Shown: piece after piece, positions 50,664 through 60,139 of the stretch
Layout of the letters: each line of letters opens with the position of its first letter
Numbering within the stretch: the stretch's first letter is position 1
Source of the DNA: Nodosilinea foveolarum
Lineage (GTDB): Bacteria > Cyanobacteriota > Cyanobacteriia > Phormidesmidales > Phormidesmidaceae
Length of the DNA stretch: 64,000 bases
NCBI GenBank assembly: GCA_003242035.1
Contig: QBMC01000001.1
Coordinates: 1 to 64,000 of the forward strand
Direction: 5' to 3'
Translations under genes and position numbers: made by a program
The notes under the pieces: generated by a model
The model's database searches: none
What the model saw: the letters and a program-made list of their open reading frames with translations, nothing else
What the model was told of the DNA's origin: nothing

Positions 50664-51734
50664 ATGACCGTATTGGCCGTAATAGGGGTTCTGGCCCTTT
50701 TGATTTTTGTGCACGAGCTTGGCCACTTTATGGCGGCGCGATTACAAAAAATTCATGTAAACCGCTTTTCGATTGGCTTTGGGCCTATTTTGTGGAAATT
50801 TCAGGGGCCGGAGACGGAGTACGCACTGCGGGCAATTCCGTTGGGTGGCTTTGTGGGCTTTCCCGACGACGATCCTGAAAGTGAGATTCCGCCGAACGAT
50901 CCTGACCTGCTGCGCAATCGCCCCGTGTTAGATCGGGCGATTGTGATTAGTGCGGGCGTAATTGCCAACATGGTTTTTGCCTACTTAGTGTTTGTGCTAC
51001 AGTTTGGGATTTTGGGCGTTCCGGAACCGGTTGCTGGCGTGTATATTCCGCAGGTGGTGGCGCAGAGTCCGGCGGACTTGGCGGGTATTCAGAACGGCGA
51101 TGTGGTAATTGCGGCAAACGCGCAAAGACTCGATCTTGGTGAAGGCGTTGATAAAAAGCTGATTGGCATTATTCATGACAGTCCAAACCAGTCAGTGAAC
51201 CTCACGCTTCAACGTAAAGACAAGGAGCTAGACGTGGCGGTGACGCCTCAGGTGAGTCCGACTTCGGGAGAGGCGGTGATTGGGATTAGTTTGAGTACGG
51301 TTGCGCCGCGCCCGATTCGAAATCCGATAGAGCTTTTGTCGATTGCGGCGGTGCAGTTTCAGGAGCAGACCAAGCTGGTAGCTGGCGGTATGCTGGCGCT
51401 GTTTACCAACTTCTCTGAGATGTCTGGGCAGGTGGGCAGCCCGGTGAAAATTGTTGAGCAGGGTGCAAAGCTGTCGTCGGAGAACATCAGATTTTTGTTT
51501 CCGTTTGCGGCAATTATTAGCATTAACCTGGCAATGATCAACATTCTGCCTTTGCCTGCGCTAGATGGCGGCCAGCTTGCCTTTTTGCTAATTGAGGCGA
51601 TTAGAGGAAAGCCCTTGCCAATGCGACTACAAGAAAGCGTGATGCAAACCGGTATCTTTTTACTGTTGGGCTTAGGTATCTTTTTGATTATTCGTGATAC
51701 CACTCAGCTTGAAGTTCTGCAAAACCTTCGATAG
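50664..51734 (+). CDS. rseP: RIP metalloprotease RseP-like (site-2 protease, PDZ)
   Basis: LLIFVHELGHFMAARLQKIHVNRFSIGFGP; NILPLPALDGGQLAFLLIEAIRGKPL. Confidence 0.94.
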   Translation: MTVLAVIGVLALLIFVHELGHFMAARLQKIHVNRFSIGFGPILWKFQGPETEYALRAIPLGGFVGFPDDDPESEIPPNDPDLLRNRPVLDRAIVISAGVIANMVFAYLVFVLQFGILGVPEPVAGVYIPQVVAQSPADLAGIQNGDVVIAANAQRLDLGEGVDKKLIGIIHDSPNQSVNLTLQRKDKELDVAVTPQVSPTSGEAVIGISLSTVAPRPIRNPIELLSIAAVQFQEQTKLVAGGMLALFTNFSEMSGQVGSPVKIVEQGAKLSSENIRFLFPFAAIISINLAMINILPLPALDGGQLAFLLIEAIRGKPLPMRLQESVMQTGIFLLLGLGIFLIIRDTTQLEVLQNLR

Positions 51735-52561
51735 TGAATTCTGACTCATCAAAAAAATCCCCTTGGGCACCGCCGAGTTCAGCCAATGGCTACAAGGCGG
51801 TGCCTGTTCCGTTAGGAGATAGGCTGCCGCCACCGCTGAGGGAGGCGCAGAAGTTACCTAAAAAACAGCGGGCTTTGGAGATACTGCGGCGGCTGAAGCT
51901 AATGTACCCGGAAGCGCCTTGTTCTTTAGATTATGAGTCGCCGGTGCAGCTAATGGTGGCGACGATATTAGCTGCGCAGTGTACGGATGCTCGGGTGAAT
52001 TTGGTGACGCCTGCACTGTTTGAGCGGTTTCCAGATGTGGGAGCGATCGCCCACTCAAACATTTCCGAACTAGAAGACCTCATCCGCTCCACCGGCTTCT
52101 ACCGCAACAAAGCCAAAAACATCCAGGCTGCTTGCCAAAGGCTAATCGCAGAGTTCGACGGCGAAATGCCGAGCACAATAGCTGAGTTAACGACGCTACC
52201 AGGTGTTGCGAGAAAGACGGCGAACGTGGTGCTAGCTCATATCTTTGACGTGCATGAGGGCGTGACAGTCGATACGCATGTGAAGCGAATTTCTGGATTG
52301 CTGGGCGTGACAAAGCAGACTGACCCGGTGAGAATTGAGCAGGATTTGATGAAGCTGCTGCCGCGTCCGGATTGGGAGAACTGGTCGATCCGACTGGTGT
52401 ATCACGGTCGAGCAATTTGTACGGCGCGGAGTCCGGACTGTATGCGGTGCGATTTGTTAGATATCTGTCCGGGGGCGATTAGGCTGAGGAAAGAAGCTGC
52501 AAAGGTCGCTAAAGCAAAGGCGAATCAATCGGCTAAGGCTAAGAAAGAGGAGGCTAGGTAG
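51734..52561 (+). CDS. nth: endonuclease III
   Basis: HhH TLPGVARKTANVVLAHIF; VDTHVKRISGLLG; Fe-S cysteines CTARSPDCMRCDLLDIC. Confidence 0.95.
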   Translation: MNSDSSKKSPWAPPSSANGYKAVPVPLGDRLPPPLREAQKLPKKQRALEILRRLKLMYPEAPCSLDYESPVQLMVATILAAQCTDARVNLVTPALFERFPDVGAIAHSNISELEDLIRSTGFYRNKAKNIQAACQRLIAEFDGEMPSTIAELTTLPGVARKTANVVLAHIFDVHEGVTVDTHVKRISGLLGVTKQTDPVRIEQDLMKLLPRPDWENWSIRLVYHGRAICTARSPDCMRCDLLDICPGAIRLRKEAAKVAKAKANQSAKAKKEEAR

Positions 52562-52698
52562 AAAGCACTAAAAGCTAAAAGTTGAGGATACAGCGGTCAA
52601 AAATCCTGAGAGAATCCGTATAGTCAGGTGGTTTACAAAAGCTGCTTTGACCCTTTAATATTAGTAACTGTGTAATAAAATAAACTAGAACCTGCCTC

Positions 52699-53001
52699 AT
52701 GGCTAAGAAAAGCATGATCGCGCGTCAGAAAAAGCGCGAAAAAATAGTAGAGCAGTACGCCGATAAGCGTCAGGCTTTGCTAAAAGAATTTGAAGAAGCG
52801 CCTAACCAGGCTCAGAAGCTGAAGATTCACCGAAAGATTCAGCAGTTGCCTCGCAACAGTGCGCCTAGTCGGTTGAATAACCGCTGCTGGAAGACCGGGC
52901 GTCCTCGGGGTTACTACCGCGACTTTGGGCTGTGCCGGAATGCGCTGCGTGAGATGGCTCATCAGGGTTTGCTACCGGGCGTTGTGAAGTCTAGTTGGTA
53001 G
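52699..53001 (+). CDS. rpsN: 30S ribosomal protein S14
   Basis: [69 protein letters not shown]. Confidence 0.98.
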   Translation: MAKKSMIARQKKREKIVEQYADKRQALLKEFEEAPNQAQKLKIHRKIQQLPRNSAPSRLNNRCWKTGRPRGYYRDFGLCRNALREMAHQGLLPGVVKSSW

Positions 53002-53085
53002 TCCTTTTTCCGGTTTTCTTTGCTTTAGAGATCGTTGAAAGGCTATTAGCTGCTTGATGTTCAAAAGTGAGATTATAAAAAATTA

Positions 53086-53117
53086 GCCTCGTTGAGCTTG
53101 ATGTTCAGCGGGGCTTT
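53086..53117 (+). terminator. terminator downstream of rpsN
   Basis: GCCTCGTTGAGC-TTGAT-GTTCAGCGGGGC followed by TTT. Confidence 0.65.
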
Positions 53118-53172
53118 GGCTTTATATGGGCTGATCGAAGGACTCGGATTGTGTAGCTTATTCTGAGCTGAT

Positions 53173-53619
53173 TCAGTCGTTGGGCTGCTCGTTGTTGCCG
53201 CAGCACTTTTCGATGCCGAGGCTTTCTAGGAGTAGGTCGCCGACGGCGTTGGCGATCGCAAACTCACTGTAAAAACTTTTCGAAAAATCATAGCCCTGCA
53301 TCTCCGTTAGCACGGCTAGAACCAGCGCGTTGAGGTTGTTTTCACCTTCCATTCGCTGCCGAGTAAAGACCTGCGCGGCTCTAGCGGCAATATGCTCGTT
53401 TATAATCTCGGGCAGGAACTCTTCATTTAGCCATCTGTGCAACGTTGCTTTTAGCCACTGGCCTTCCTGTACTGCATCCTCTGGCGGTGGCAGCTCGATT
53501 GACTCGATGGTCGAAACCTCAGCACCAGAATCGGCGTTTTGGGCAGATTCTTTCGAGAGAAAATCTTTTGAATCGGGCATACCTTCTCGCTCAGCGCCAG
53601 CAGTCGTAGTCTCCTTCAA
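53173..53619 (-). CDS. conserved hypothetical protein
   Basis: 148 aa; acidic N-terminus, helical C-terminus (WLKATLHRWLNEEFLPEIINEHIAARAAQVFTRQRMEGENNL). Confidence 0.7.
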   Translation of the reverse strand: MKETTTAGAEREGMPDSKDFLSKESAQNADSGAEVSTIESIELPPPEDAVQEGQWLKATLHRWLNEEFLPEIINEHIAARAAQVFTRQRMEGENNLNALVLAVLTEMQGYDFSKSFYSEFAIANAVGDLLLESLGIEKCCGNNEQPND

Positions 53620-53761
53620 GGCTAAAGGTTTTTGTGAGAATCTGACATGAAAGCCGAGATTAGTTTACGTGCCGTTACGATGGGGAGATGGCTTTGGCAA
53701 CCTCCGACCTTTAAGTTCAGCAAGTTCAGCAAATCGCGCTAGAAGGCAACTCTCAGGCAAA

Positions 53762-54340
53762 ATGGTCTATTCCGTTCCTCAAATTCTTCAGTGCTATGCT
53801 CAAGGCTATTTTTTAATGGCTGATGAAGAAAGTCATTCGCTGAACTGGTATTCGAGCGATCGCCGAGCACTGATTCCCTTAGACACCCGCTTTCGATATC
53901 CCAAATCTCTACAGCGCGTCCTGAATAGGCAACAATTCCAACCGGCTATTAATAAAGACTTCTCGGCGGTAGTAGAAGGCTGCGCAGACAGAGAGACTAC
54001 CTGGATTTCTGATGAGCTGAAAGAGGTTTACCACCGGCTGCACAGAGCAGGCTATGCGCACAGCTTTGAAACTTGGCAGGGACGCGAGCTAGCCGGTGGG
54101 TTTTTGGGGATTGTGCTGGGGGGGGTGTTTATTGGGGAGTCGATGTTTTATCGCATTCCAGAGGGATCGAAGGTGGCGATGGTGATGCTAGTGGAGCATT
54201 TGCGATCGCGCAACTTCCTACTATTCGATGCCCAGCTTACCAACCCACATCTAGAGCGTTTTGGCGCTTTTGAGGTAGAGCGGCTGGTTTACGAGGCTAC
54301 CCTATCTGAGGCGCTTCAGCGTCGCTGCCAGTTCTTGTAG
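53762..54340 (+). CDS. aat: leucyl/phenylalanyl-tRNA--protein transferase
   Basis: [63 protein letters not shown]; start chosen at ATG 53762 in ORF 53669-54340. Confidence 0.95.
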   Translation: MVYSVPQILQCYAQGYFLMADEESHSLNWYSSDRRALIPLDTRFRYPKSLQRVLNRQQFQPAINKDFSAVVEGCADRETTWISDELKEVYHRLHRAGYAHSFETWQGRELAGGFLGIVLGGVFIGESMFYRIPEGSKVAMVMLVEHLRSRNFLLFDAQLTNPHLERFGAFEVERLVYEATLSEALQRRCQFL

Positions 54341-54360
54341 AGGCGGTTTTTAGACGTTGG

Positions 54361-55227
54361 CTATTGGCCTGCCTTGGCTTCTATTCGAGTCAGCAGTACG
54401 GGGCAGTTGGCATAGACGCGCATGTAGTCGGAAAGCGACTCGCCTAGCAGCTTGTCCAGATCGGGCATGGCTTTGGCAATGCTGGGTCGGCGATCTGGAG
54501 AGCCGACGATGAGCAGGTTGATGTTGAGATCGTCGATGAGTTTGCAGAGGCGATCACCCGGTTTACCTTCTGGAGCCATACAGCGACAGGAAATTCCCAT
54601 GCGGCGAACTTTATACAGCGCGTCTGCCAGGACTGGATCGTTCTCAGGATTTTCTTTAACGGCATCTTCTAGCTTATTGCTAAGCTTAGGCACCGTATGC
54701 ACCAAAATAATCTCGCTCTTCTCAATGTCGCGAGCCAGGTCAATTGCGACTTGCAGGCTTTCTTTAGCGACATCAGATTTGTCAATAGAAACCAGAATGC
54801 GCTTGATAGGCTTAATCGCATACAGATCGTCTTTTACCAGCAGCATAGGCCGCTCAGAGAGCTGAAAGACATACTGGCTGACTGAATTTCCTAGAATCGC
54901 TTTGAGTCCTTTTAGTCCTCTAGATCCCATAACGACCAGATCTGCGTTAATTTCGTTAGCGACTTTGCCAACTAGGTCTTTGGGTTCGCCTTCTCTGAGA
55001 ACGGCGTTTACCCGAGCCGGATCTAAATTAAGTTCGCTGACGGCTTCTGCTAGCGTTCTGCCACCTTTTTCCCAGCCTTCAGTCATTGCCATCGAGCCGG
55101 ACTGGGAAGGCACCACATGGAGAATGGTAATAGATGAGCGATTCAGGCGAGGAATTTCCATCAGCCGCTTCATCATGTCTCGGGTATTACCAGTGCCGGA
55201 ATCTGCCAACAAAATATTTTCGATCAT
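54361..55227 (-). CDS. universal stress protein (tandem Usp domains)
   Basis: NADLVVMGSRGLKGLKAILGNSVSQYVF; second repeat RILVSIDKSDVAKESLQVAIDLAR. Confidence 0.9.
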   Translation of the reverse strand: MIENILLADSGTGNTRDMMKRLMEIPRLNRSSITILHVVPSQSGSMAMTEGWEKGGRTLAEAVSELNLDPARVNAVLREGEPKDLVGKVANEINADLVVMGSRGLKGLKAILGNSVSQYVFQLSERPMLLVKDDLYAIKPIKRILVSIDKSDVAKESLQVAIDLARDIEKSEIILVHTVPKLSNKLEDAVKENPENDPVLADALYKVRRMGISCRCMAPEGKPGDRLCKLIDDLNINLLIVGSPDRRPSIAKAMPDLDKLLGESLSDYMRVYANCPVLLTRIEAKAGQ

Positions 55228-55642
55228 GGCGAAAACCCTCTTTCCTAAAATTTAGGACTAAACATTACAGAACTAAGATGGTGGAAGCTCTGATGTATTC
55301 ATCCTAAAACGGCTGTTGCTAGAAGCTACGTTAGATAGACATTTGCGAAGATATTTGAATAAATATCTACGGGCAATTTCTACCATAGGGCTTACGCATT
55401 GACGCCGTGACTGGTTTGACGGGGCAAGTGGCTTGGTGACGGTGGATGTGGACCGGCGGCAGGTGGTGAGGCGGATGCCGGATGAGGTAAGGGCGATCGC
55501 GGCTAAAGTAACGGCTGGCCTCAGCATAGAACAACGCTGATTCGAAAGTGAAAAAAGGTCTCATCTTCAGCATTAACTGTCAAGAGAGCGCCGAGAATTG
55601 ATAATTGCTCATAATGTTACAACTCTTATTATTTGAGGCGAC

Positions 55643-55727
55643 TTCTCCACAGGTTTTCCACAGATTATGAAGCGGTTATCCACAGGTTAAGACGTGGATT
55701 GGTGGTTTTGCTCTCTTTTGTGGATTA
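55643..55727. promoter_or_regulatory. cluster of DnaA-box-like 9-mers
   Basis: TTCTCCACA 55643-55651, TTTTCCACA 55654-55662, TTATCCACA 55676-55684 (perfect consensus), TGTGGATTA 55719-55727 (reverse). Confidence 0.65.
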
Positions 55728-56026
55728 CTTTTGGCTTGGTTAAAAAGAGACGGTGCGGCGCATTATCGTTAAGCTAAGTAACAAAAAGGGGCTTGAAATA
55801 GCTATTTTTTTGCGAAATTTTTTTTGTCAAGGGGAGGCAGCAACTTTGAATCAGTTGCCTTTTATAGAAGTATCTACCACAATAAAGCTCCGCTTGAGAG
55901 AAACGTTGTTTTTACGCGAATGCGAGCTTTGTTTGTATGGTGCGATACTCCGTAAGAGTGGCCTTGCGATCGCGGTATTACTCAGCGTTTTCTAAGGCGA
56001 AATTTTTTCAAAAAGGAGTCGTTGCG

Positions 56027-56257
56027 ATGCAGCAATCTATTAGCTTGTCAGTTGAAATTCCTGAGGATCTGCATGCTTCCGTTCAATACTATTTAGATAT
56101 TCATTCTGGCTGGAGCCAGGATCGGTTATTTTGTGCAGCACTGTCTTTATTCTTGATGCAGAATGGTGTTACCGAGCGGCAGATTAGCCGAATTTATTTA
56201 GATAGTCTGTTTGGCCAGCAGCCAGGAAGTAGAGAAATGGCTAATTCTAACCCTTAG
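56027..56257 (+). CDS. DUF2811 domain-containing protein
   Basis: RBS AAGGAG at about 56013, ATG 56027; MQQSISLSVEIPEDLHASVQYYLDIHSGWSQDRLFCAALSLFLMQNG. Confidence 0.82.
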   Translation: MQQSISLSVEIPEDLHASVQYYLDIHSGWSQDRLFCAALSLFLMQNGVTERQISRIYLDSLFGQQPGSREMANSNP

Positions 56258-56385
56258 TTTTAGAAGTTGTTTTCTGGTTTTAGTATTTGCTATATGAGGC
56301 TGGCTGGCTGCGCTTATTATAAAATTAGTGGAGTGAGTTGGCTTTGTAGACGATCACCCCACTGCTGCGCGACCTCTGCAATTCC

Positions 56386-56745
56386 TTATCGCTCAGACTC
56401 GCTGTTCCATAACTCAGACCAATTAAGTTTCCATCGGCTGAGCTGACGCTCAAGAGACAACAACTCAGTCGCAAAATCTATATACGTGTCGAGATTGATA
56501 GTAGGAACAGACCACTCAATGAAGAACTGACTTTTTCTGACTAGTTGATAGGCAACCGGTTTCTCTATCCCAGCCGTCGCCACTACCTGAAGTTCAATGA
56601 GGCTAAGACTTACACTCTTCATCTGTGAGGCTTGACCAGTTTGGAGATATTGAGTTTTTAGCATATCCCAGCTCATTGCTATTAAGCGATCATAATGTAG
56701 AAGCGGCGCTAACTGTAAGTCGTTAACGCCGCTTCTATTTTGCAA
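56386..56745 (-). CDS. hypothetical protein
   Basis: 119 aa ORF in its own interval. Confidence 0.55.
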   Translation of the reverse strand: MQNRSGVNDLQLAPLLHYDRLIAMSWDMLKTQYLQTGQASQMKSVSLSLIELQVVATAGIEKPVAYQLVRKSQFFIEWSVPTINLDTYIDFATELLSLERQLSRWKLNWSELWNSESER

Positions 56746-56766
56746 GATAATCAGGCCAATAGAAGA

Positions 56767-58683
56767 TTAATCTAGATGCGATCGCACCGCGTTCTCCAAC
56801 ACATCCGCCATACTCACGCCCTGCTCTTTAGCCATGACCTTCAGCTTAGAGAATAGCTCGTCTGAGATGCCGATTCGATTGCGACGCCGCCCGGTGCCAA
56901 CTGCTTTCATTGGCTCGTAGGTTTGAGTAAATTGGCGGAGGTTTTCGAAGCCGTAGCGATCGCAAAAATCGCCAAAGCTTTCGCCCTCGTTACGGTTCTG
57001 CTTAAAGCAGGCGAACAACGGCTCAAATTCCCTCTCCAAGTCGTCTTCGTGCAGCCTTTCCAGGTAAGGGCGCGCCAAGCGAATCTGATTAGGCGAGCCA
57101 CCCAGCCATAGCTGATAGCTTTTAGGCGCTTGACCGACAAAGCCTATCTCCGCCATATAAGGACGCGCACATCCGTTCGGACAACCTGTCATCCGGGTTG
57201 TAAACGTCTCGTTTTTAAGTCCTAACTTGTTCGTTAGCTTGCGAATTCTCTCTAACAGGCTAGGGATGATGCGCTCGGACTCGGTAACGGCTAGGCCGCA
57301 GGTGGGTAGGGCGGGGCAGGCCATGGAGTAGCGCTCTAGCGAGTCTACTTTACTGTCGGGCGTGATGCCGTCGCGGTCTAGAATCGCTTGAATGGCGGGT
57401 TTGTCTGCCGGGTCGATGTCGCAGAGAATGACGCTTTGGTTGGGCGTAACTCGCATGGAGACGTTGAACTTTTCAACAATCTCACGCAGGGCGGTTTTGT
57501 TGCGCAGCTTGCCCTGATTGTGGACGCGGCCATTGCGAATGTGAACGCCAACGAACAGCTTGCCGTCGCCTTGCTCGTGCCAGCCCAGATAGTCTTCAAA
57601 CTTCCATTCGGGAAGATCCTTCCAGGGTTCTAGCTTTTTGCCATAGCGCTTTTCGACTTCTTCAATGAACTTAGGCAGTCCCCAGCGGTGAACTAAGTAC
57701 TTCATTCTTGACTGGCGACGGTTAAATCTTTCGCCGTAGTCGCGCTGGGTAAAGACGATGGCCCGCACAAAGTCGTAAATGTCGTCTTTGTCTATATAGC
57801 CGAGGTGGTCGGCAGTGCGGGCAAAGGTTTCTTCTTTGTTATGGGTGCGACCCATGCCGCCGCCTGCCATTACGTTAAAGCCTTGCAGCTCGCCGTTGTC
57901 ATCGGTGATGACGACCAGCCCTACGTCTTGCGTGTAGATATCGACGGAGTTATCGCCCGGTACAGTGACGGCGCATTTGAACTTGCGCGGCATGTACTGT
58001 GCGCCGTAGATCGGTTCAATTTCTTGTCCGGGGATCACGCTACTGTCTTGGCCTGTACGCGTTGCGACAACCTTAGGATCTTCTTCGGTGGTAACGACTT
58101 TCTCGCCGTCTACCCAAATTTCGTAGTAGGCGGGCGTTTGCGGCGTGAGCAGATCGGCGATGTTGTCTGCGTATTGGCGAGCGAGGATGTACTCGGGCTT
58201 GTTGGTGTAAGGCGCGGGTGGGGCCATGACGTTGCGGTTAAGATCGCCGCAGGCTCCCAGGGTAGACCCCATACTGCGAATAATGTCGCCCAGGCTAGCC
58301 TTGAGGTTTTTCTTGAGGATGCCGTGGAGCTGGAAGGCTTGGCGTGTGGTGGCCCGCAGGGTGTTGTTGCCGTACTTGTCGGAGATATCGTCTAGCGTGA
58401 GATAGAGCTGAGGGGGGATGTAGCCGCCTGGATTGCGTAGGCGAAGCATCATGGAGTAGGGCTTTTCCTGACCTCGGACTACCTCGTCGCGGTTGTATTG
58501 CTGGTAAGAGCCGTGAAATTTGAGGATCTGAATTCCGGCTTCGGTGAAGTGAGTGGTGTCTTCTTTTAGCTCGGTGAGCAAAGGCTCGCGCAGGAATGAA
58601 CTGCGTTCTTTGATGCCTTCCATCTTAGAGACTTTTTTCTCTACGTTCTCTACAGTTTGGGCTTGAAGTGGCGTTTGAACCAT
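56767..58683 (-). CDS. sir: ferredoxin-sulfite reductase
   Basis: Start set at ATG complement(58681-58683), MVQTPLQAQTVENVEKKVSKMEGIKERSSFLREPL; CPALPTCGLAVTESER and GCPNGCARPYMAEIGFVG. Confidence 0.95.
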   Translation of the reverse strand: MVQTPLQAQTVENVEKKVSKMEGIKERSSFLREPLLTELKEDTTHFTEAGIQILKFHGSYQQYNRDEVVRGQEKPYSMMLRLRNPGGYIPPQLYLTLDDISDKYGNNTLRATTRQAFQLHGILKKNLKASLGDIIRSMGSTLGACGDLNRNVMAPPAPYTNKPEYILARQYADNIADLLTPQTPAYYEIWVDGEKVVTTEEDPKVVATRTGQDSSVIPGQEIEPIYGAQYMPRKFKCAVTVPGDNSVDIYTQDVGLVVITDDNGELQGFNVMAGGGMGRTHNKEETFARTADHLGYIDKDDIYDFVRAIVFTQRDYGERFNRRQSRMKYLVHRWGLPKFIEEVEKRYGKKLEPWKDLPEWKFEDYLGWHEQGDGKLFVGVHIRNGRVHNQGKLRNKTALREIVEKFNVSMRVTPNQSVILCDIDPADKPAIQAILDRDGITPDSKVDSLERYSMACPALPTCGLAVTESERIIPSLLERIRKLTNKLGLKNETFTTRMTGCPNGCARPYMAEIGFVGQAPKSYQLWLGGSPNQIRLARPYLERLHEDDLEREFEPLFACFKQNRNEGESFGDFCDRYGFENLRQFTQTYEPMKAVGTGRRRNRIGISDELFSKLKVMAKEQGVSMADVLENAVRSHLD

Positions 58684-58850
58684 GAGGATAGGCGTCTGGC
58701 GTGATGGATCTATCGAATGACCGGTAACCCGGTCGGGATAGCGGGGAATATGTAAGAATTCTAACACTGCGATCGCGGAGCCGGTTTTAGACTTTATGAA
58801 AATGACCGATTGCGATCGCATAATTTGATATTGTTTAACCCTTCGCCCCC

Positions 58851-59108
58851 ATGACCGATTCCATGATGTACGCAGAGGAAATGTACGTATTCCTCACTCC
58901 CGATGCCGTAGAGACGTTTATGACGCCGCCAGAACTTGCGGCCAAGCTACAAGCCATCCTTGAAAATCACGATGGTCCAATGCCTAGAGAATTACAGGGC
59001 TTAGGCTCTCATGCGGAGCAAGCCAAATTTCTGCTGGAAAATCACTGCGACTTTGAAGTGAACCCTGGCGAGTCTGTCCAATGGTATGCCGTTCGATTGG
59101 AGAAATAG
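58851..59108 (+). CDS. chlororespiratory reduction protein 7 (CRR7)-like
   Basis: 85 aa; EMYVFLTPDAVETFMTPPELAAKLQAILENHDGPMPRELQGL. Confidence 0.7.
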   Translation: MTDSMMYAEEMYVFLTPDAVETFMTPPELAAKLQAILENHDGPMPRELQGLGSHAEQAKFLLENHCDFEVNPGESVQWYAVRLEK

Positions 59109-59158
59109 CCGCTCTACATCATGTTTTTCTCGGCTAATGCGCTTTAATTTGCTGAACT

Positions 59159-59746
59159 TTATGCAACGACCGCCTTCATTGCTAGATCTACCTTTTTATC
59201 AGCGGGTTGAGTCACTTCAGCTTCAATTCCAGGGCCAAAGAATTTCTCAATTTTAGACTGCTTTTCCTGCCATTTCTCAAAGGTGACGTAGGGCGAATCA
59301 AATTCGAGTACAAGGGTGTAAGCACCGTCTCTTTGCTCTTCGCGCAGTCCTGCGAGTACAGGGCGCTGAGTGTCATTAGGACTTAGCCCCAGGCGCTCTA
59401 GCGCCTCGTCTAAATGGGCTTCTTGGCCGTAGCGATATCGCGTGACGTCTTTGCGTACTTGCTCCTGAGTTTGCGTAGCCTGATCGCGTAGGGCCATAAC
59501 AGCTTCGCTAGTGAGCTGCGTGTAAGGTGCGGGCCTTAGCTCTGCTGCACGCAAGGCCAGTCCACCTAACAGGATCGGGATGCCGTAGAAGAACCCGATC
59601 AGGTTTAGCGTGGCGTTTTCTTGGGCGTAGGCGACGAAACCGATAATGGTAAGAACGCCGCCGACGGAGAGGAGGACGATGCCTAGTGGGATTTTGCGCA
59701 GCATGAGGTCGGGTTCTCTGATTTCAAAGGGATAGTGATTATGCAA
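59159..59746 (-). CDS. DUF2854 domain-containing protein
   Basis: MLRKIPLGIVLLSVGGVLTIIGFVAYAQENATLNLIGFFYGIPILLGGLALRAAELRPAP. Confidence 0.88.
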   Translation of the reverse strand: MHNHYPFEIREPDLMLRKIPLGIVLLSVGGVLTIIGFVAYAQENATLNLIGFFYGIPILLGGLALRAAELRPAPYTQLTSEAVMALRDQATQTQEQVRKDVTRYRYGQEAHLDEALERLGLSPNDTQRPVLAGLREEQRDGAYTLVLEFDSPYVTFEKWQEKQSKIEKFFGPGIEAEVTQPADKKVDLAMKAVVA

Positions 59747-59902
59747 GCGATCGCCTGCAAACTCGCACTACAGACAGGTGCTGATGACGGTCTTATGCAA
59801 GTAGACTTTTTGATATAAATTTCAGTGCGGTGTAGATGCCGCGACTGATATAGGTATGCTTAACCTATAAAGAAATGTAACTCAGTCGGAGTCCCCTTTT
59901 TC

Positions 59903-60073
59903 ATGGAATTTGCAGCCCTCCAAACCAGAATCGATCTCATTCGCACAAAGCGTCAGTCTTTACTGCGCCTGCTAGAGCAGCCTGGTATTGGCACTTTGCG
60001 TATTGATATCAACCAGGCGCTAGAAGAAATTGACGACTTGTTAGAAGAGTTTGATCGGGCTTTTCCAGCTTAG
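59903..60073 (+). CDS. hypothetical small protein (56 aa), absent from the supplied ORF track
   Basis: MEFAALQTRIDLIRTKRQSLLRLLEQPGIGTLRIDINQALEEIDDLLEEFDRAFPA; uninterrupted ORF filling an otherwise empty interval. Confidence 0.65.
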   Translation: MEFAALQTRIDLIRTKRQSLLRLLEQPGIGTLRIDINQALEEIDDLLEEFDRAFPA

Positions 60074-60139
60074 GAATGTGCAGGTCAACGCGAAGTGTCA
60101 GCATCCGTACTACTCTAGATATTGCGATAAGACACGGCG

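Noticed and set aside
54118-54125. G8 tract in aat as a phase-variable switch
   Set aside because: aat is a housekeeping N-end-rule enzyme; the tract encodes conserved Gly residues ([10 protein letters not shown]), so coding constraint explains it better.
55753-55995. 80-aa plus-strand ORF between the DnaA boxes and DUF2811
   Set aside because: AT-rich with odd composition, no recognisable family, no good RBS, overlaps the probable leader.
57805-58395. 196-aa plus-strand ORF antisense to sir
   Set aside because: Lies entirely within conserved sir coding sequence; translation resembles no family I recognise and is best explained as codon-bias shadow.
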